Of a DNA stretch of 64,000 nucleotides, positions 37,609-50,312 are shown piece after piece; position 1 is the stretch's first letter; each line of letters starts with the position of its first letter. The stretch spans positions 15,873,672-15,937,671 of the forward strand of contig JABBOT010000004.1 of the NCBI GenBank assembly GCA_016165875.1. The letters run 5' to 3'. The notes under the pieces were generated by a model. It was given only the letters and a program-made list of their open reading frames with translations, searched no databases and was not told the DNA's origin. Source of the DNA: Acanthopleura granulata (lineage: Eukaryota; Mollusca; Polyplacophora; Chitonida; Chitonidae). The translations under genes were made by a program, and so were the position numbers.

Positions 37609-40600
37609 TTTGGGATCAAAGGATCTGCTGAAGCAGTGAAACACAATCCCAAGTCGAGAGTAGATTTCTATGGTCGCACGTAACAATCTATAAAGACAAA
37701 GTACATCATAAAGATATTTTACTATAGAGAGATTTCTGCAAACACTACATAAAATTCTCATATAAATCTTGCTAAATAACATAGTGTATTTTGTGATTTT
37801 AATATCAAAATAACCACTGTAATTCAAGACGTCTTTTACGAAGAAATATAACACCCCAGCTATTATGTATTATGATTAACCAACATTTTCAAATATAACT
37901 GAAATACAAAAGAAAACTCTAAGCATTATACCTGCTAAAGTAGCACGAAATCTATACAGAAAGGTCTAAACCGACAAAGATAAACAACAATCCACTGCAA
38001 CGATAACACACTTGCTTTTCACAAGTTAAAGCTATAGTTCGTTCCACAGAAGTGCAATCATAAAATACGAATTAATACAACATGCCATTAACAAAGCCTT
38101 AGTAGCCGGATGGCGGTAAACAAAACGTAGATCTGTGGAACGGATGGCTGTCTTCGCAAATTATCTTGAGTTCATGTCTATTCCTGAAAACTAAGATGCT
38201 ATGAAAATTCTGTTAGGTATTACATGCAACAGAATTCACAGAGTTCGGGTGCCAAACTGTTGATGTGTATGCATCCTGTCTCGGTCGACACGATCCTCAA
38301 CGTTTGATCCTCCAAGTCTTCCTTTCAGTTTCATAGATAAACAGCCACTTGCCACAGGTGAGTCAATCCAATCTCCACCACCGCCTTTGCTGCAAGACGG
38401 GATATTCATGTTTTATTGAGCATTAATTTTATATAAATCGGAAATTATGCTGCTAGGTGCGCTTATCGGGTTGATCCACATATGTAAAATGCCCCTTATG
38501 AATATAGCTGTTTTCTGTATTAAGATAAAACATAAACATATCAAACGCTGTATGAGGTGCAATAAAAGATTTTAAAGCCGTTCCTGTAAACTTTAGGACA
38601 CTTGTGCCTAATTTTTATTTACTCTATCTAACATGTTGCCGACTACACTGAAGAGTACACCTTCACTGAAAAGTATGTTCTTTTTTTGGGGTTTATGTTC
38701 TTTTTCGGATTTAACAGCCATGCAAGATCTCATTGGTAAGCCTCATGGAAGAGAATTCGCACCAAGCTAGTTTAAACCAGTTTTCGTCATGTGTTATTAA
38801 CTTGATATTACCTCTAACTTTGCTGTCATTGTTGTGCCATCAGCTTAAGGTATACACCCCCAAGAAGTCCATCAATCCATGTAATCTAACTCTGAAGTCC
38901 GACATTCATAAACTACTCTTTGGCCATGAATAGGCATCTAAGTAGATTATCAAAAATCCATTTCTGTGGTAAATAATTAAGCCTTAAAATGTGGCGTACG
39001 ACACAGCTTTACCGCAAACGGACGTTTTTATTGTAAGGTAAACCCTTACTTTCTTTCTGTAGTTGTTAGTCAAGGATCAGTGCACCTAAGTTACCCGCCA
39101 CATTTCGTTAGTTTTCGCGCTATAACCCACCGTCTGTCACCACATTACAAGTAGAGCTGAAGTTCTGTATCTAACAACCTGAAATTATCTAAAGCCAAAT
39201 CCTGCCCTGAAATTCCTATCCCAATGAAAGAGTCAAGACTATACGCTAAATAGTTACCTGGATCTACAAATAATTTTCTCTAATGTTGCACCTTTGTCTT
39301 CATGACAACTGTATAGAAACGACCACTTCCCCGTCAACGTGATTGCACGCATACATGACGCCAACCTTTATAGTAATAGTGGCATGTATTTTGTTATACA
39401 TATAATTCAGTGGGTGCTTGTATGGAGTTATAGGGCTTTTGATGTTGCCATCGTCTTCTGTAAACCCATAACCTTTGTCGTCTACACATCTTGGATATAT
39501 GAACGAAATTCCACTTGGCCACACAAATATTTATCCGAGAGACCGAACAACTCAAATGAAGAACCCAAACGACCAGTTATATATAAGTGCTCTGCAGTAT
39601 TTAGCTGGTGTAAAAACTCCCGCGAGCAGAAGTGCCTTATTTCGATTTTACGAGACAGACAGAAGTGCCAGAAAACGGGTCGATTCCCAAACGACAACTA
39701 ATGCTGTCGGCTAAAGCCGCGAAGAAAGGCGAAACTTTCTATCCTAAGATCGAGTTATTTTCATTGGCACACCCTCTAAAACAAGATGACCGTCATACCC
39801 TAGAAAATGGGCTTCATATTCAGCCATTACAAGGCCTCTTAATGGTGCGCGGTAAAGGAAAAACTTTCTTATTCCATAGCAACAAACTAGGGCATATGTC
39901 TGGTTGAACAGACATTTTAGATAAATCCAAAACTTAAAGTGGAACTTCAAAATAAACAAGTCACCCGGCCTGGAAAACAAAATATCACAGGGTTAGAGGT
40001 GTGACTGTGGGAACTTAGATTACATTAAACTAAAGGTTTTGTAGCTTTCCAAAGAACTCTTTCATGAATGCATCACAGTAATCAAATTCGCTCTTGGCCA
40101 TTTTAGAGCTGCACGGATTGTCTCAGTCTATTTGTTAAGTTCAGGCCTACTTGCGGTACATCCATTCATGGTTGATATACAAATATTGGAAGATTTAAAG
40201 ACACTTAATAAAATCCCAATTCTTATAATATAAACTGATTATAAACTTCCTATAATATCTGTACCTCTAATGACATTGCTGATACAGTTTACTTGGAAAG
40301 ACAACATCTTAACAATAACTCATGATGTTGAGTGTAACCCTTAATATCCCTCACGGGAATTCATGTCTCCGTAATTTTAACGGCTCCAAAGCGGCGACAC
40401 ACAACACTCTAAGCACTCATGTATAGATCTTGGCATGTTTCCGAGTCGAATGTAGAGAAAATAATGTAAATTCACTATTAATTAGAAGGCATTGTGCACT
40501 AATGTCGTGGGTGATAGGTAATAATGTTAAAGCATTTGATTTAAAGCGTACAAAACATGTGCAAACATCAAAAGTTGTTTTTCATCTACTATATATTTTT

Positions 40601-40990
40601 GTTATTAGTCTCAAATTCTTATGTATGGCGTTAAGAAACAATCAAACAAATAAACAAAATACCTAAGTTCCTATCCACATTCAAATCAATCTGGATATAG
40701 TGACGTTCTTAACACATGCCATGTAAGAAAGTCAGAATATAACGATGACTGAAGTAAAATTGTCACTTGCACTATACTTTACCCGTCATGCTGTGGCTGC
40801 TTCCGGTAAATTCGTTTAAACACAAATGTTTTTGTATTCGACCAATAATCAGCGGTCAGTAATCACAATGTTATAATTTTAAACAAGATCAGCAGCTGAC
40901 AGGTTCCCCGGCATTATGTCATTAAAACGTAAAATGCCATTTTTAGTACGTTCTAATGTCCTAAAGAGAATGGTGTAATGGGCAAGAAAT
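37609..40990. other. 5' flank of SAMD3-like gene and intergenic DNA
   Basis: No further exon could be recognised upstream of the minus-strand gene. Overlapping open frames on both strands at 39.3-39.9 kb have no recognisable similarity. Confidence 0.35.
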
Positions 40991-40993
40991 CCA

Positions 40994-41330
40994 TGATGGC
41001 AGAAGGCAGCCATACTGCGTTACGTGTATGTAGACTGACCAAAATCCATGTCAACCTTCTCGTCCCTGACCTCAAACTGTTGTGTGTGTATGAACTTGGT
41101 TTGTTAAAAACTGGTCAAGGTATTTTGTTCATAACGACAGGTGCAACGACCAGGGAATCCAAGATGGCTGCAACAGCCATACTTAATTACACAGAGCAAC
41201 ATCAATCACATTCTCCTAATCATAGCTGACCTCATGCAAGCGAAGATGTACGTAGTGGTTGCAAAAGATATTTTGCTCATAAGGCCAGGCGTTGGTTGGA
41301 CACACAGAAAAAATTAGAAAAATGCCTCCT
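40994..41330. repeat. Diverged tandem duplication, about 165-bp period
   Basis: 'gatggcagaaggcagccata' near 40994 corresponds to 'gatggctgcaacagccatac' near 41163. 'ggtattttgttcataacgac' near 41120 corresponds to 'gatattttgctcataaggcc' near 41268. Spacing is roughly 150-170 bases in both pairs, so two units of an old repeat or satellite-like sequence lie in tandem. Confidence 0.4.
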
Positions 41331-42383
41331 TACTCCATTCTTGGTGGGGGGACTAAATGAAATGAAGCCCGTGACGTGGAAGATAATGAATCAACAGTTC
41401 CCGATGTTAAAGAGACATAGAAAGTCTGATTAGAGAAACTTGTGAGCGTTTTACTTGGGATTTCAGGGTCCTTTCATCATTATATCACTATTTCATGGTG
41501 CTGTTTCCATGCCGGAACGACATGCCAAAGACACTACACATTACGCCAAATTCTGCCAGAGATAATACATTCTGAAACCGGCCTGATCAATGAATGCGAT
41601 TTGCATGTTCTAAATCGCATAAAGCAGACTGCCACAGGGGAAGTATGGAAATGGCAAATTTTACATTTAGTCTTAGGGGCACTGCCCGAGTTGGGATATC
41701 CGCTAATGTGAAGAACGCGTTTTATCACTTTGCCACTATACTGCACTGGCATTTCATATCATCCATAAACATACTGTTGGAGCATATTTCAATATAAATA
41801 TATAGATCTCAAACATATGTAAGAATATTCACACTATACTGTGCATGGGCTGTTATGCGTGCATATAGAACCATGCACATGTACTTGCCTTACATGAGGT
41901 TGCTTCAGGTCAACGAACGAAATATTATTTATTTAAATTAATAAACTAATTTACTTCAGTGTATGTTTGACAAGAACTTTAGGACTGGTGCAGCATGAAT
42001 CCTGAGGCATAAGCCAAATGTGGTAAATATTACCCGTCTAAATAAAATCCGCGACCGACACCTATTACACGAAGAAGATAAAAATAGATTGATTTTCTGT
42101 GTCTGTAAATATGCCGGTTGTTAGCGTAGGTTCACAGTTCCACATACAGCACAAACAGAAAAGTGTACAAATGCACCTGAGCACAACGATTCTGGAATAG
42201 TACCTATGGCTAAATGGCCTACCTTGTACACACCGTAACCTCACTTCATTAATCTTCTTCATTAAATATAATGTGTATAGTATGGTTACAATACTTTCAT
42301 GTGTATATTGTGAATAGTCATGCAGCTTTGGGATAAATTATTATTTAAGGCTCCACACATAGTATATAATCGCATACAAGACT

Positions 42384-42634
42384 TATTTATTTCTTTGATT
42401 TGTATACGCCGTACTCAAGAGCATTTCACTTATACGATGATGACCAGTATAATATTGTGCTGGGATATGAGCAAATCGGGCAGGGAACCCATGACCATCC
42501 GCAAGTTGCTGGTAGACCTTCCCACTAACCGCCGAAGACAAAGCCTACAGGAGCTGGACTGGAATTTTCCAGATGGTGAGTGACTCCTGGGTCATTACGT
42601 TGCGCTAGCGCGCCAACCCCAACGGCCATTGAGG
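42384..42634 (-). mobile_element. SINE family A, near full length, diverged
   Basis: Contains tail, 'gccgtactcaagagcatttc', 'acccatgaccatccgcaagt', 'gctggtagaccttccca' and a degraded head with 'gcgctagcgcgccaacc' at its right end. The flanks 'atacaaga' (42374-42381) and 'atataaga' (42635-42642) could be a decayed target-site duplication. About 90 bases next to the 3' tail are more diverged than the rest. Confidence 0.8.
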
Positions 42635-43439
42635 ATATAAGAAAATTGCTTAATTTCTCGTCTCAGTGTGTGTTTACGACATAGGTTTTACGACATATAT
42701 ATGTTGCGCACAGTGTTTCAATGATATGAAAATTAAAGCATCGTATATTCAGAGATGCATGATTATATCGTTATACATGTAAACCATATCTTGTTTTAAT
42801 GCTAAATATCCAGGGCCTTCATAATTCTAAGAGCAGCCACGCTCTTTACTTGTACAATTTATCAATCATTACAGTCTGGAAATCAACCACAGTTGCCACT
42901 ATTTGCCCATCAGAGCTGTACGCCTACACGCTCATGTACATCGACTGTATGATCGGCTTCGAGCTGACGGACAGACAGACGGGCTTCCAATTAGGATTGA
43001 AATACGACACACAATTACCAATGAAATGGCATTTCCGAACAGCCGTAGATACGGTTCTTAACGGTCTATACTTAGAACAACAATGCACGTCAGTATCTCA
43101 TACACAGGCCCATACGTGGACTTAATTCTAAAATAATCGTGTAAGGCTATGTACAACATGTAGAGAGAACATGGGTAAATACTGAGCGACTCAGCTGTAG
43201 GCCTACTCTTCTATCCCCATACAGTGCACACACAGTGACAGAATACTCGAGGCCAAGCTCAGCTATGCTATAGCTGGTGGTTCACAGCGCTCAGCAATAT
43301 TGCATTCGACACCTAGAATTTATCGATTATTTTCGCCTTGCCTGGAACAATATCCATGGAGATAGGTTATTCTATTTTAGAGGAAGACAAACTTCAGAAA
43401 AATTCGCATCTGTAAACGAAGGGAATTCGTGAAAACGAC

Positions 43440-44110
43440 AAGAAAAATCCTAGCAATGAGCGCCTAAACAGAGGTCGCCGTGACCGGAAGGCCACAATGC
43501 GGTATCCAAGGATCCGCGTGCAAGATGACAGGCGCGTAAGGGTTTGTTTACAAACATGTCACAATCACCCAACCACGTGGTGGTTAAAAAGTAGGCGGGG
43601 AAATCACAAGCCATGCGGAACCATTATGTTAAAAATTCAAAAGGCGCCCGGCTTAAACATTTAAAACGTACGTCGAAAAGCTAAGCATGAGAACCAGAAA
43701 ATGCAGCGAAGCCCTTCGTGTAGGGCCTCAGAAATCCGATTTCTGCTTGGTGTGAAGCCCAGGCCCCTGAAAAGAGTCAGTTCGACTGCGCTATAGCTGG
43801 GTAAGCTCATACACATTATACATGGGCTACAGCATCAGGCCTGGCACATATGTACAGGGTAAACCGCACAAGTATGCTTCGTGAACTGAAATCCCTGGCT
43901 ATAGCCACGATCATCAAACCTACACTGTATCGCCGAGCTTGTCACCGGGGAGAATCGAGTTGTCATCCAGAACAAACCGTCCACTGCAGGGGAATAAACA
44001 GAATTTCACCTACCTCCGGCGGCCATTGTCAGTGCGGAAATGTAATGTAGGGGACCAGTCATTTCAGACCAGGCTCTAGCTGGGGAAGGCCTGGAAAGTG
44101 CGCAATGCCC
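43440..44110. promoter_or_regulatory. CpG-richer promoter-like island
   Basis: Clearly richer in G, C and CpG than its flanks. It holds an ETS-type CCGGAAG (43484-43490), a canonical E-box CACGTG inside AACCACGTGGTGGTT (43571-43585) and a GC-box-like GGCGGGG (43593-43600). At its right side, on the minus strand, ATGGCCGCCGGAG (44026-44014) is followed directly by a possible donor GTAGGT, which could be a four-codon first coding exon. No gene can be attached to it in either direction. Confidence 0.35.
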
Positions 44111-44816
44111 GGGACAGTTCATTGCCTGCATACTGAATCTCCCTTCTCCTTTCCAAGTTACACCGGTACCACTGTGCATATATACTGCGAAATGCACAAT
44201 ACATAACTAATAGTAATCATATATTTTTCAGTGTGTTTTTGTTTTTTGCTTTCTTGTAAACATGAACGTTGAAAAAATGAAACTGGTGCACGTTTTAAAA
44301 CGCAATAATTAAGCAAGACTAAGTGATCGGAATATATAAATTTTCCACATAATCCAGACTAAAAAACTTGAAGCAAAGTATGTTCTTAATAACCATATAG
44401 CCTGGTGTATTTTTCTGATAAGAATTGTAGCACCTGCCAATGAGTTTGCCACACAGTAAAATACAGATATGCGTGACACACCTGCGAGGACCAAAGCGAC
44501 TTTACAAACAAAAAAGCTTGATGTAAATTTATTCATGCACCACGGAAAGACGTTAACCTGCACAATGCATAAATGAAAAGGAACATCTTTTGCACAGAAG
44601 TACTCTAACCCGTTTTTTGATACAAGAATGACATATATATATATGCCTCTACATACACAAGCTGCCTGCAGAGACTATGACGAATTGCATAACTTACATA
44701 CAAACAGTGCTAAATACATTTACATATGCATGGATATTTTCGTACGCGCACAGACAAAAACAATTGACTGGAAGGTCGTTTGGTGCACGCTATTGTTTCG
44801 AGTGAGTGATTGTTAA

Positions 44817-45205
44817 TTTGGGAGCTGGGTAGCTCGGAGCGGGTTGTGCGACTGCCACGTAGTGCGGGTTCAATTCCGGCACTGGGCAGGGAGTATGTAG
44901 ACTTTTGACCTTGGTAACAAGCGGACTACGCCGCTGGTATATGGGACAGTATGCACAGTGTTCGTTACCGGCCACCTACCTTCCGCCAACATAGTCCTAT
45001 ATGTGTGATATAAGTCACAGTTGGGAAAGTTCGTTGATGGTTTAACCCCTGCAAACTGTTGTCCTCCACATGTAACACTGACCACCATCTCATAAGTAAA
45101 AACTTGTTTATATATGGATTTTATTAGCATATAGCGTTAAACAGCAGTCAACTAATCAAGCAGCCAATCAATCAATCAATCGATCGGCCAATCAACATGG
45201 TTGGT
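44817..45205 (+). mobile_element. tRNA-derived SINE-like element, family C
   Basis: A tRNA-like head has a B-box 'gcgggttcaattccgg' near 44864-44879. After a unique body of about 250 bases it ends in 'tagcgttaaacagcagtcaa' and an AATC-repeat tail near 45160-45205. This is the layout of a SINE, distinct in sequence from families A and B. Only one copy is visible in the window. Confidence 0.6.
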
Positions 45206-45544
45206 AATTGGTGAAACTTTTAATATAAATCGAAATTGAAAAAGTAGCTGAGGTATTACCACGCGAATTAGAGTGCCATGAACATGGAAGAGGAAGGTGT
45301 TTTAACTTGTGGCAGGTGGATATGTGTGGATATGTCGGTCTGTCGATTGTTTTTGATTTTCGACATATGATCTTTCAACAAGGACGTTTCACTTCACTAT
45401 GAACCAGATCGCCGAGGACGTCGACTTTTTATTGGACGTCCATGTGGGTTTGGAGACAACGCGTCTTATACTCAAGGCTATGCTTATTGTGTCTTAAGCC
45501 CTAATTAGAGGACAAGAATTTCTGTGATTTCCTCTCTGTTTGAG

Positions 45545-46690
45545 CGGGCGCCTCAGCGAAGACAAGCTGTAGTGACAGTGGGGACAGGCTGTATTGAGGG
45601 GCTGTAATGACAGTGGCAATTGAATTTCTTGTCAGTGTGGACAGGCTCGACTGACAATGTGGACAGGCGGTAGTGACAGTAGGCGCAGGCTGTATTGGCC
45701 GTAGGGACAGAGTATTATTGACAGTAAATTCAGGCTACACTGACAGTAAAGACAGGCTACATTGCCAGTGGGGACAGATTGCCGGAAAAGCGGGAACAGG
45801 CTGTATTGATACTGAAGAAAGTCTGCAGAGGCTCTATTGTCAGTAAAGGCAGTCGTTATTAACAGCTGGGTATGTTGTTGTTGCACTGGGAACGGACTGT
45901 ATTGACATCGACGACAGGCTACAGTGACAGGCTGTGGTGGCATTCAAGCCATGCTGTATTGACAGTGGACACTGGCTGTGTTATCAGTGGGGAAAGGCCA
46001 TGGTGCCATTGGGGACATTTTGCAGTGTCAGTTGGGACAAGTTGTAGGCTGTGGGGCAGTGGGGACAACGAGAACATGGTATGGAAACAGGTGGGACACT
46101 GGTCACATTCTCCAGTGACACTGAACAATGCAGACAGGATGTAGAGGCCTTGGGAACAGGCTGTCAAGGGATTGGGGACTGGCAGTTTTGACATTAGGGA
46201 TATGTTGTTGTGAGAGTGGGAGCGAGCTCTACTGAACATTGGGGACATGCTGTATCGACACTGGAGATTGGCAGTATTGGCCGTGGTGACAGAATGTAGT
46301 AAGATAGCGAACAGGTTGTAGAGACAGTTGGGAAAGATTGTTGTGATAGTGGGCAAAGGCTGTATTAAGTGTGGGCAAAGGCTGTATTAAGTGTGGGCAC
46401 AGGCTGTATTAAGTGTAGACACAGTCTGTATTGACAGTGGGGACAGGCTGCATTGATTGCTGTAGTGACAATTTGCGCAGATTGTATTGATCGTGGGGTC
46501 AGGCTGTAGTGACATGCTGTGGGAACAGTTGGAAACTGCTGTGGGGACAGGGTGGATTGACTGTGGGGACAGTGAGGACATGCTGTGTTCACAGTGAGGT
46601 AGGCTGCATTGACAGTGGGGGCAGTCTGCATTGAGAGTGTAGACGCTCTGTATTTACAGTTGAGACAAGCTACAGATTGTAAAGATAGCG
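45545..46690. repeat. Degenerate minisatellite, about 22-bp period
   Basis: About 1.1 kb of repeats built on a unit approximating AGGCTGTATTGACAGTGGGG plus AC. Clear 22-base units lie for example at 45660-45790. Substitutions and small indels are frequent and phasing drifts. On the minus strand the unit lacks stop codons in all three frames, giving artefactual open frames of up to 145 codons with a 22-residue Cys/Pro/His-rich periodicity. No transcript signal is seen. Confidence 0.85.
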
Positions 46691-46859
46691 AGAACAGTTT
46701 TTGATCAGCCATTGATTATTATTATCTACGAAACTTGGTAAAAATGGGTCAGCTTGAGACCCTATGAACACATGTACAAAGTAAAGGGTATAGGTAAAGG
46801 AAACTATCCAGGTTGCAAGACAATGCAATGATGATTGGCACCGATTAAAGGAACTCATC

Positions 46860-47620
46860 CTTCAAGCTTGAAAAAAACGCGGCTTGTTTTGAGAAAAAAG
46901 CATCCGTTTGTGTGAAAAAAAAACTGTCACCTTAATACAGAGAAAGCAATTCTTCTGTTTTCATACAGAATAAAGAATTCATTTGGTGTAGAACTGGACA
47001 CGCTTTGTTGGGGTATACTGAAGTATTCTTCCGGTTCAACGGGGCATGTTTTGGGGCAAATCAAGGAAACATATTGGGCCATAAGAAAATGAGACACATC
47101 AGCAATTTCAGCACTACGTCACTTGGCGGTCAGCTTGAAAGGAATATGTCAAGAACTGGTCGGTACAGTGTCACTACAGGGTTACTGGGTACATGTGTGC
47201 CATGCCTGGTGGCTTCAGCTTGCCGTTCCATTGAGGCAGCATAATAAATATTTCGGCACAGGGTCCTGCCTGTTTACGTGGAGACACAGTTGCTGTATGG
47301 CGGAAATAATGGTGAAAGCGACATTAACGATGTGGAAGCCATTTTTGAAAGAATTGTCGTTTTTGAAACAAAAATTGTTTTGGATAAAAAAAATTTAAAG
47401 TTTTGACAAAGATTCCACTTTTCAAATAAAATGTTTTGGTAATAATCCTTCACAATACATCTGAAATAAAATTTACCACTTTTGAAATAAAAAATGAACT
47501 TTTTTCATAACTAGTGAAGTCTTTTTTCCAAAGTGAAACTTATGTCAAAACTAGGCAATTTTTATTTCAAATGTGGAGCTTGTTTCGAAAGCGGTTAATT
47601 GTCATTTCAAAAATAGTTTT
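46860..47620. repeat. Degenerate A/T-rich motif repeats around a SINE core
   Basis: On either side of the SINE core at 47125-47332, short motifs recur irregularly: 'tgtgtgaaaaaaaaactgtcac' types at 46870-46930 and 'ccacttttgaaataaaa' types at 47410-47620. Similar motifs reappear at 48350-48560 and 57490-57640, each time after a tRNA-like head. Confidence 0.4.
47125..47332 (+). mobile_element. SINE family B body and 3' end, headless
   Basis: Shares the family body with the copy at 24259: 'tgtcactacagggttactgg', 'tgccatgcctggtggcttc', 'ttgaggcagcataataaat'. It continues into a 3' part ('gacacagttgctgtatggcg', 'gtgaaagcgacattaac') that resembles common molluscan SINE ends. The tRNA head is absent. 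Confidence 0.55.
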
Positions 47621-48198
47621 TATTTATTCAACGGTTCCTGCAAAACAGAACGCAATTATAATTAATGCCTCAGCTATTGATGGATTGTGGGTTCAAATAA
47701 TGATGTACCGGTATGCTTCATGTGAAAGTCCGTTTCATGCTGATTTGAAATATGTTATATGTTATGTTCTTGTTAATAAAGTGAAAACAATGAAGAACTA
47801 CGGTGGGCTCTTGGAATTCTATAATTTGTACACATGCTCTTGCAGTGTTTCGTCTGTATGTCTGTGCTAACTCCTTGAAAATATAATAAGAACATGATTG
47901 CATAATAGACGAAACATTAGCGGTATGTGAAGACCAACAAACGTCATTTTATAGAGTATGAGCTTTATTTTCAATCTTGAGTCAGTTTTGCAGTACTTCA
48001 GAAATTCGTGTTTTGTGTATAGAAGACTATGGTCATGCAGTCTTTATACAATGGGCACCGACTGCTAAAAATTTGTACTTGGAGCTTGCAATGTTGTATT
48101 CATGCAGTCTGTCGTGAAAATGTCTGAATGTACTCCCCATAAATGCTGATGCACATTCACCACATGTAATCTTGTATATAACCTTTCATTAGGATTAT

Positions 48199-48290
48199 TT
48201 CGGTGGCTTAGTCGTTAGGGCGTCTGCCTCAATCTCGGGAAAGACCGGACCAATCCCGGGTAGGGTGTCGTTAAAAGGAGACATTTTCTT
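48199..48290 (+). mobile_element. tRNA-like SINE head, diverged
   Basis: 'ttcggtggcttagtcgttag' matches the A-box region of the better head at 57434, followed by 'ggcgtctgcctc' and a B-box-like 'accaatcccggg'. It runs into A-rich degenerate repeats after 'cgttaaaa'. It is a pseudo-tRNA retroposon remnant, not a functional tRNA: arms do not pair. Confidence 0.5.
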
Positions 48291-49219
48291 CTGACATGAA
48301 AGTACAATTGCTACCGAGTTAACAATCTTTTCGGATAAGATGTGTTTTAGTTAAGAAAAACGCGATGCTTGTGTTACGGAAATAAAAAAAAATTTCGCAC
48401 AAAGGAAACAATCACCCTGGCACGAAAAGATATTGTAATTGGTACATAGGAAACTATTTTTATGAGGTGAAGAGACAAACGGAATGTGTTGTCGTATACA
48501 AAAAAAGCTATTTGTGTGGTCAGTTGCAAATATGGTGAGGGAAAAATTTTTCTGCTGGGAATTCAGAGACAACATGTACCGGTACAGGAACATATATTTA
48601 TTTAAAATATCATGATCTTTTATGTCGTGCATGCAGAGCTGTACTCAAACTAGCGCTATGGCTGCCTTACGGGAGAACATGCTGGACAATTGGGTTAGTC
48701 AGGACTGCCATGCAGACGATGAGAGACAAACAGACCTGATGTAGTGATTTAATAGTTAATCCAAGGAAATACAAACAGAGCTAAACCACTGAAGTGATTT
48801 AATGGTTAGGACAATAAGAGACCAACAGAGCTAAGCGCATGACCCATACCCAGACGGATCATATCCCAAAGGACGATACAACTGCTCATGTTTATGTGTC
48901 AGCATCTTGGCGTTAAACTTCACTTTAGCGCGATTAGGACTATCACTGTAATGACATTGTACCCTTCGACATAATGCCGGAGCACGATTTATAATCACAA
49001 AGGAGACAAATAAGACCACAAAACTTCGTCAAAAGACAATGCGTTCAATTATTTATTATGTCGTCATCGAACACAAGATTGGGCAAACTGTCCAAGGACT
49101 GTAACACCGACTTCACGACTAGAGGAATAATTTTAATTTTAATACTTAACTATCCTTGAATATAACAATTTACTTCCTATGGCGTGTAACGCTTACACAC
49201 CCACCCTTGTCATTTATTT

Positions 49220-49340
49220 TATATATATATATATGTGTGTGTTATGTGATTCTTTCATTCAACATCAAAAGTCATTACTCCAAAAACTAGTGTGTTAAGG
49301 ATATTTCATTCTTTTTTTGTGTGTGTGTCTGTGTGTGTGT
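49220..49340. repeat. (TA)n/(GT)n microsatellites
   Basis: A TA run at 49220-49234 leads into GT repeats to 49243, and a second GT run lies at 49319-49340. Confidence 0.85.
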
Positions 49341-50057
49341 ACTTCTTTCTTAAATGTGAGTGGAGCGTCCAAAATGGGTGTCATAACTGTATCTAATTCC
49401 GCTTAAATAAGGGTTAGGGGCCGTATTTTCAACATGGCCAGTAAAATCGCCAAGTATATGAACTGCTGAAATCAAGGATCAACTTAAGATACTTGGAGAT
49501 TACAAGCCTCTTGTTCCAAGAAACTGGTCGATAAATGTAATTCAATCATTGGGCATTAAAGGCAAACATTTGTGCGTAAGTATGTAAATTATTTGCTTAA
49601 CCGGGCCTCAATCAAAAATTCATGCATGTAGCAGGTATGTAAAGACTACAGGCATGTGAAAAACTTCCCTATCGCATTGTATGAAAAAGCAAGAATTATT
49701 TCCGCCCTTTACGTCGTGGTTTAATCATGTACTTTCTGCTTATTTGAATTAAATGATAATTTAATAAAACTGAAACGTATCTTCAATAAATATATATTTT
49801 GTTTGCTGCATATTTATTAAAACATGCCTTAACTGCATATAAATAACTTGCTATGTTCGTTTCTGACTTCATAATGGTGGGACGCAGATTTATATGCTCC
49901 AGCCTTAGTTTCTATACATACACTTGAAATGTTTATTTTATAGGCATATGCATGGGCACCACCGGTCCCGGAGAGCATGAGGAAATCATTTGCAACATAT
50001 AATAATTATTACAAATGCGAATTAGAATTAAATCTAAAAATGGATTAAGAAAGTGGG

Positions 50058-50083
50058 TTTTTTTTTTTTTTTTTTTTTTTTTT
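50058..50083. repeat. Poly(T) run, 26 bases
   Basis: Uninterrupted T run just before the GC-richer WASHC1 promoter region. It could be the tail of a minus-strand retroposon, or act as a nucleosome-excluding poly(dA:dT) tract. Confidence 0.9.
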
Positions 50084-50312
50084 GGTTTGCATTCTGTCAC
50101 TTTATACAGCTCTAAAACCCCAAATATTGGTGAGTGGGCGTAGCATGAGTGCGAGGGGAGGTAATCCGTGTCATTACAACGGAGTTAACGCCCGTCCGGT
50201 GGTTGGTCACCTGCTCACACGTCATGGTGCTCGCGAAGGGAAGTACTAGTTGCACATGATAAAACAACAACACGGGGGGGAGTTGCCTTGTCGTCCCTTA
50301 GTTTTGACAGAG
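50084..50312 (+). promoter_or_regulatory. WASHC1: Probable WASHC1 promoter and non-coding first exon
   Basis: A GC-richer block with several CpGs and a CRE-like 'cacgtcat' near 50219. It ends in an excellent donor, AGAG|GTACGT (GT at 50313-50314). This fits a 5' untranslated exon joined across a 1.3-kb intron to the acceptor TGTTGCAG ending at 51612. The transcription start is not visible from sequence, and the pairing of these two sites is inference. Confidence 0.4.

Noticed and set aside
45632..46712. Minus-strand Cys/Pro/His-rich open frames of 103-145 codons
   Set aside because: They arise because the 22-bp minisatellite unit lacks stops in all frames; period 22 shifts frame each unit and there is no start context or homology.
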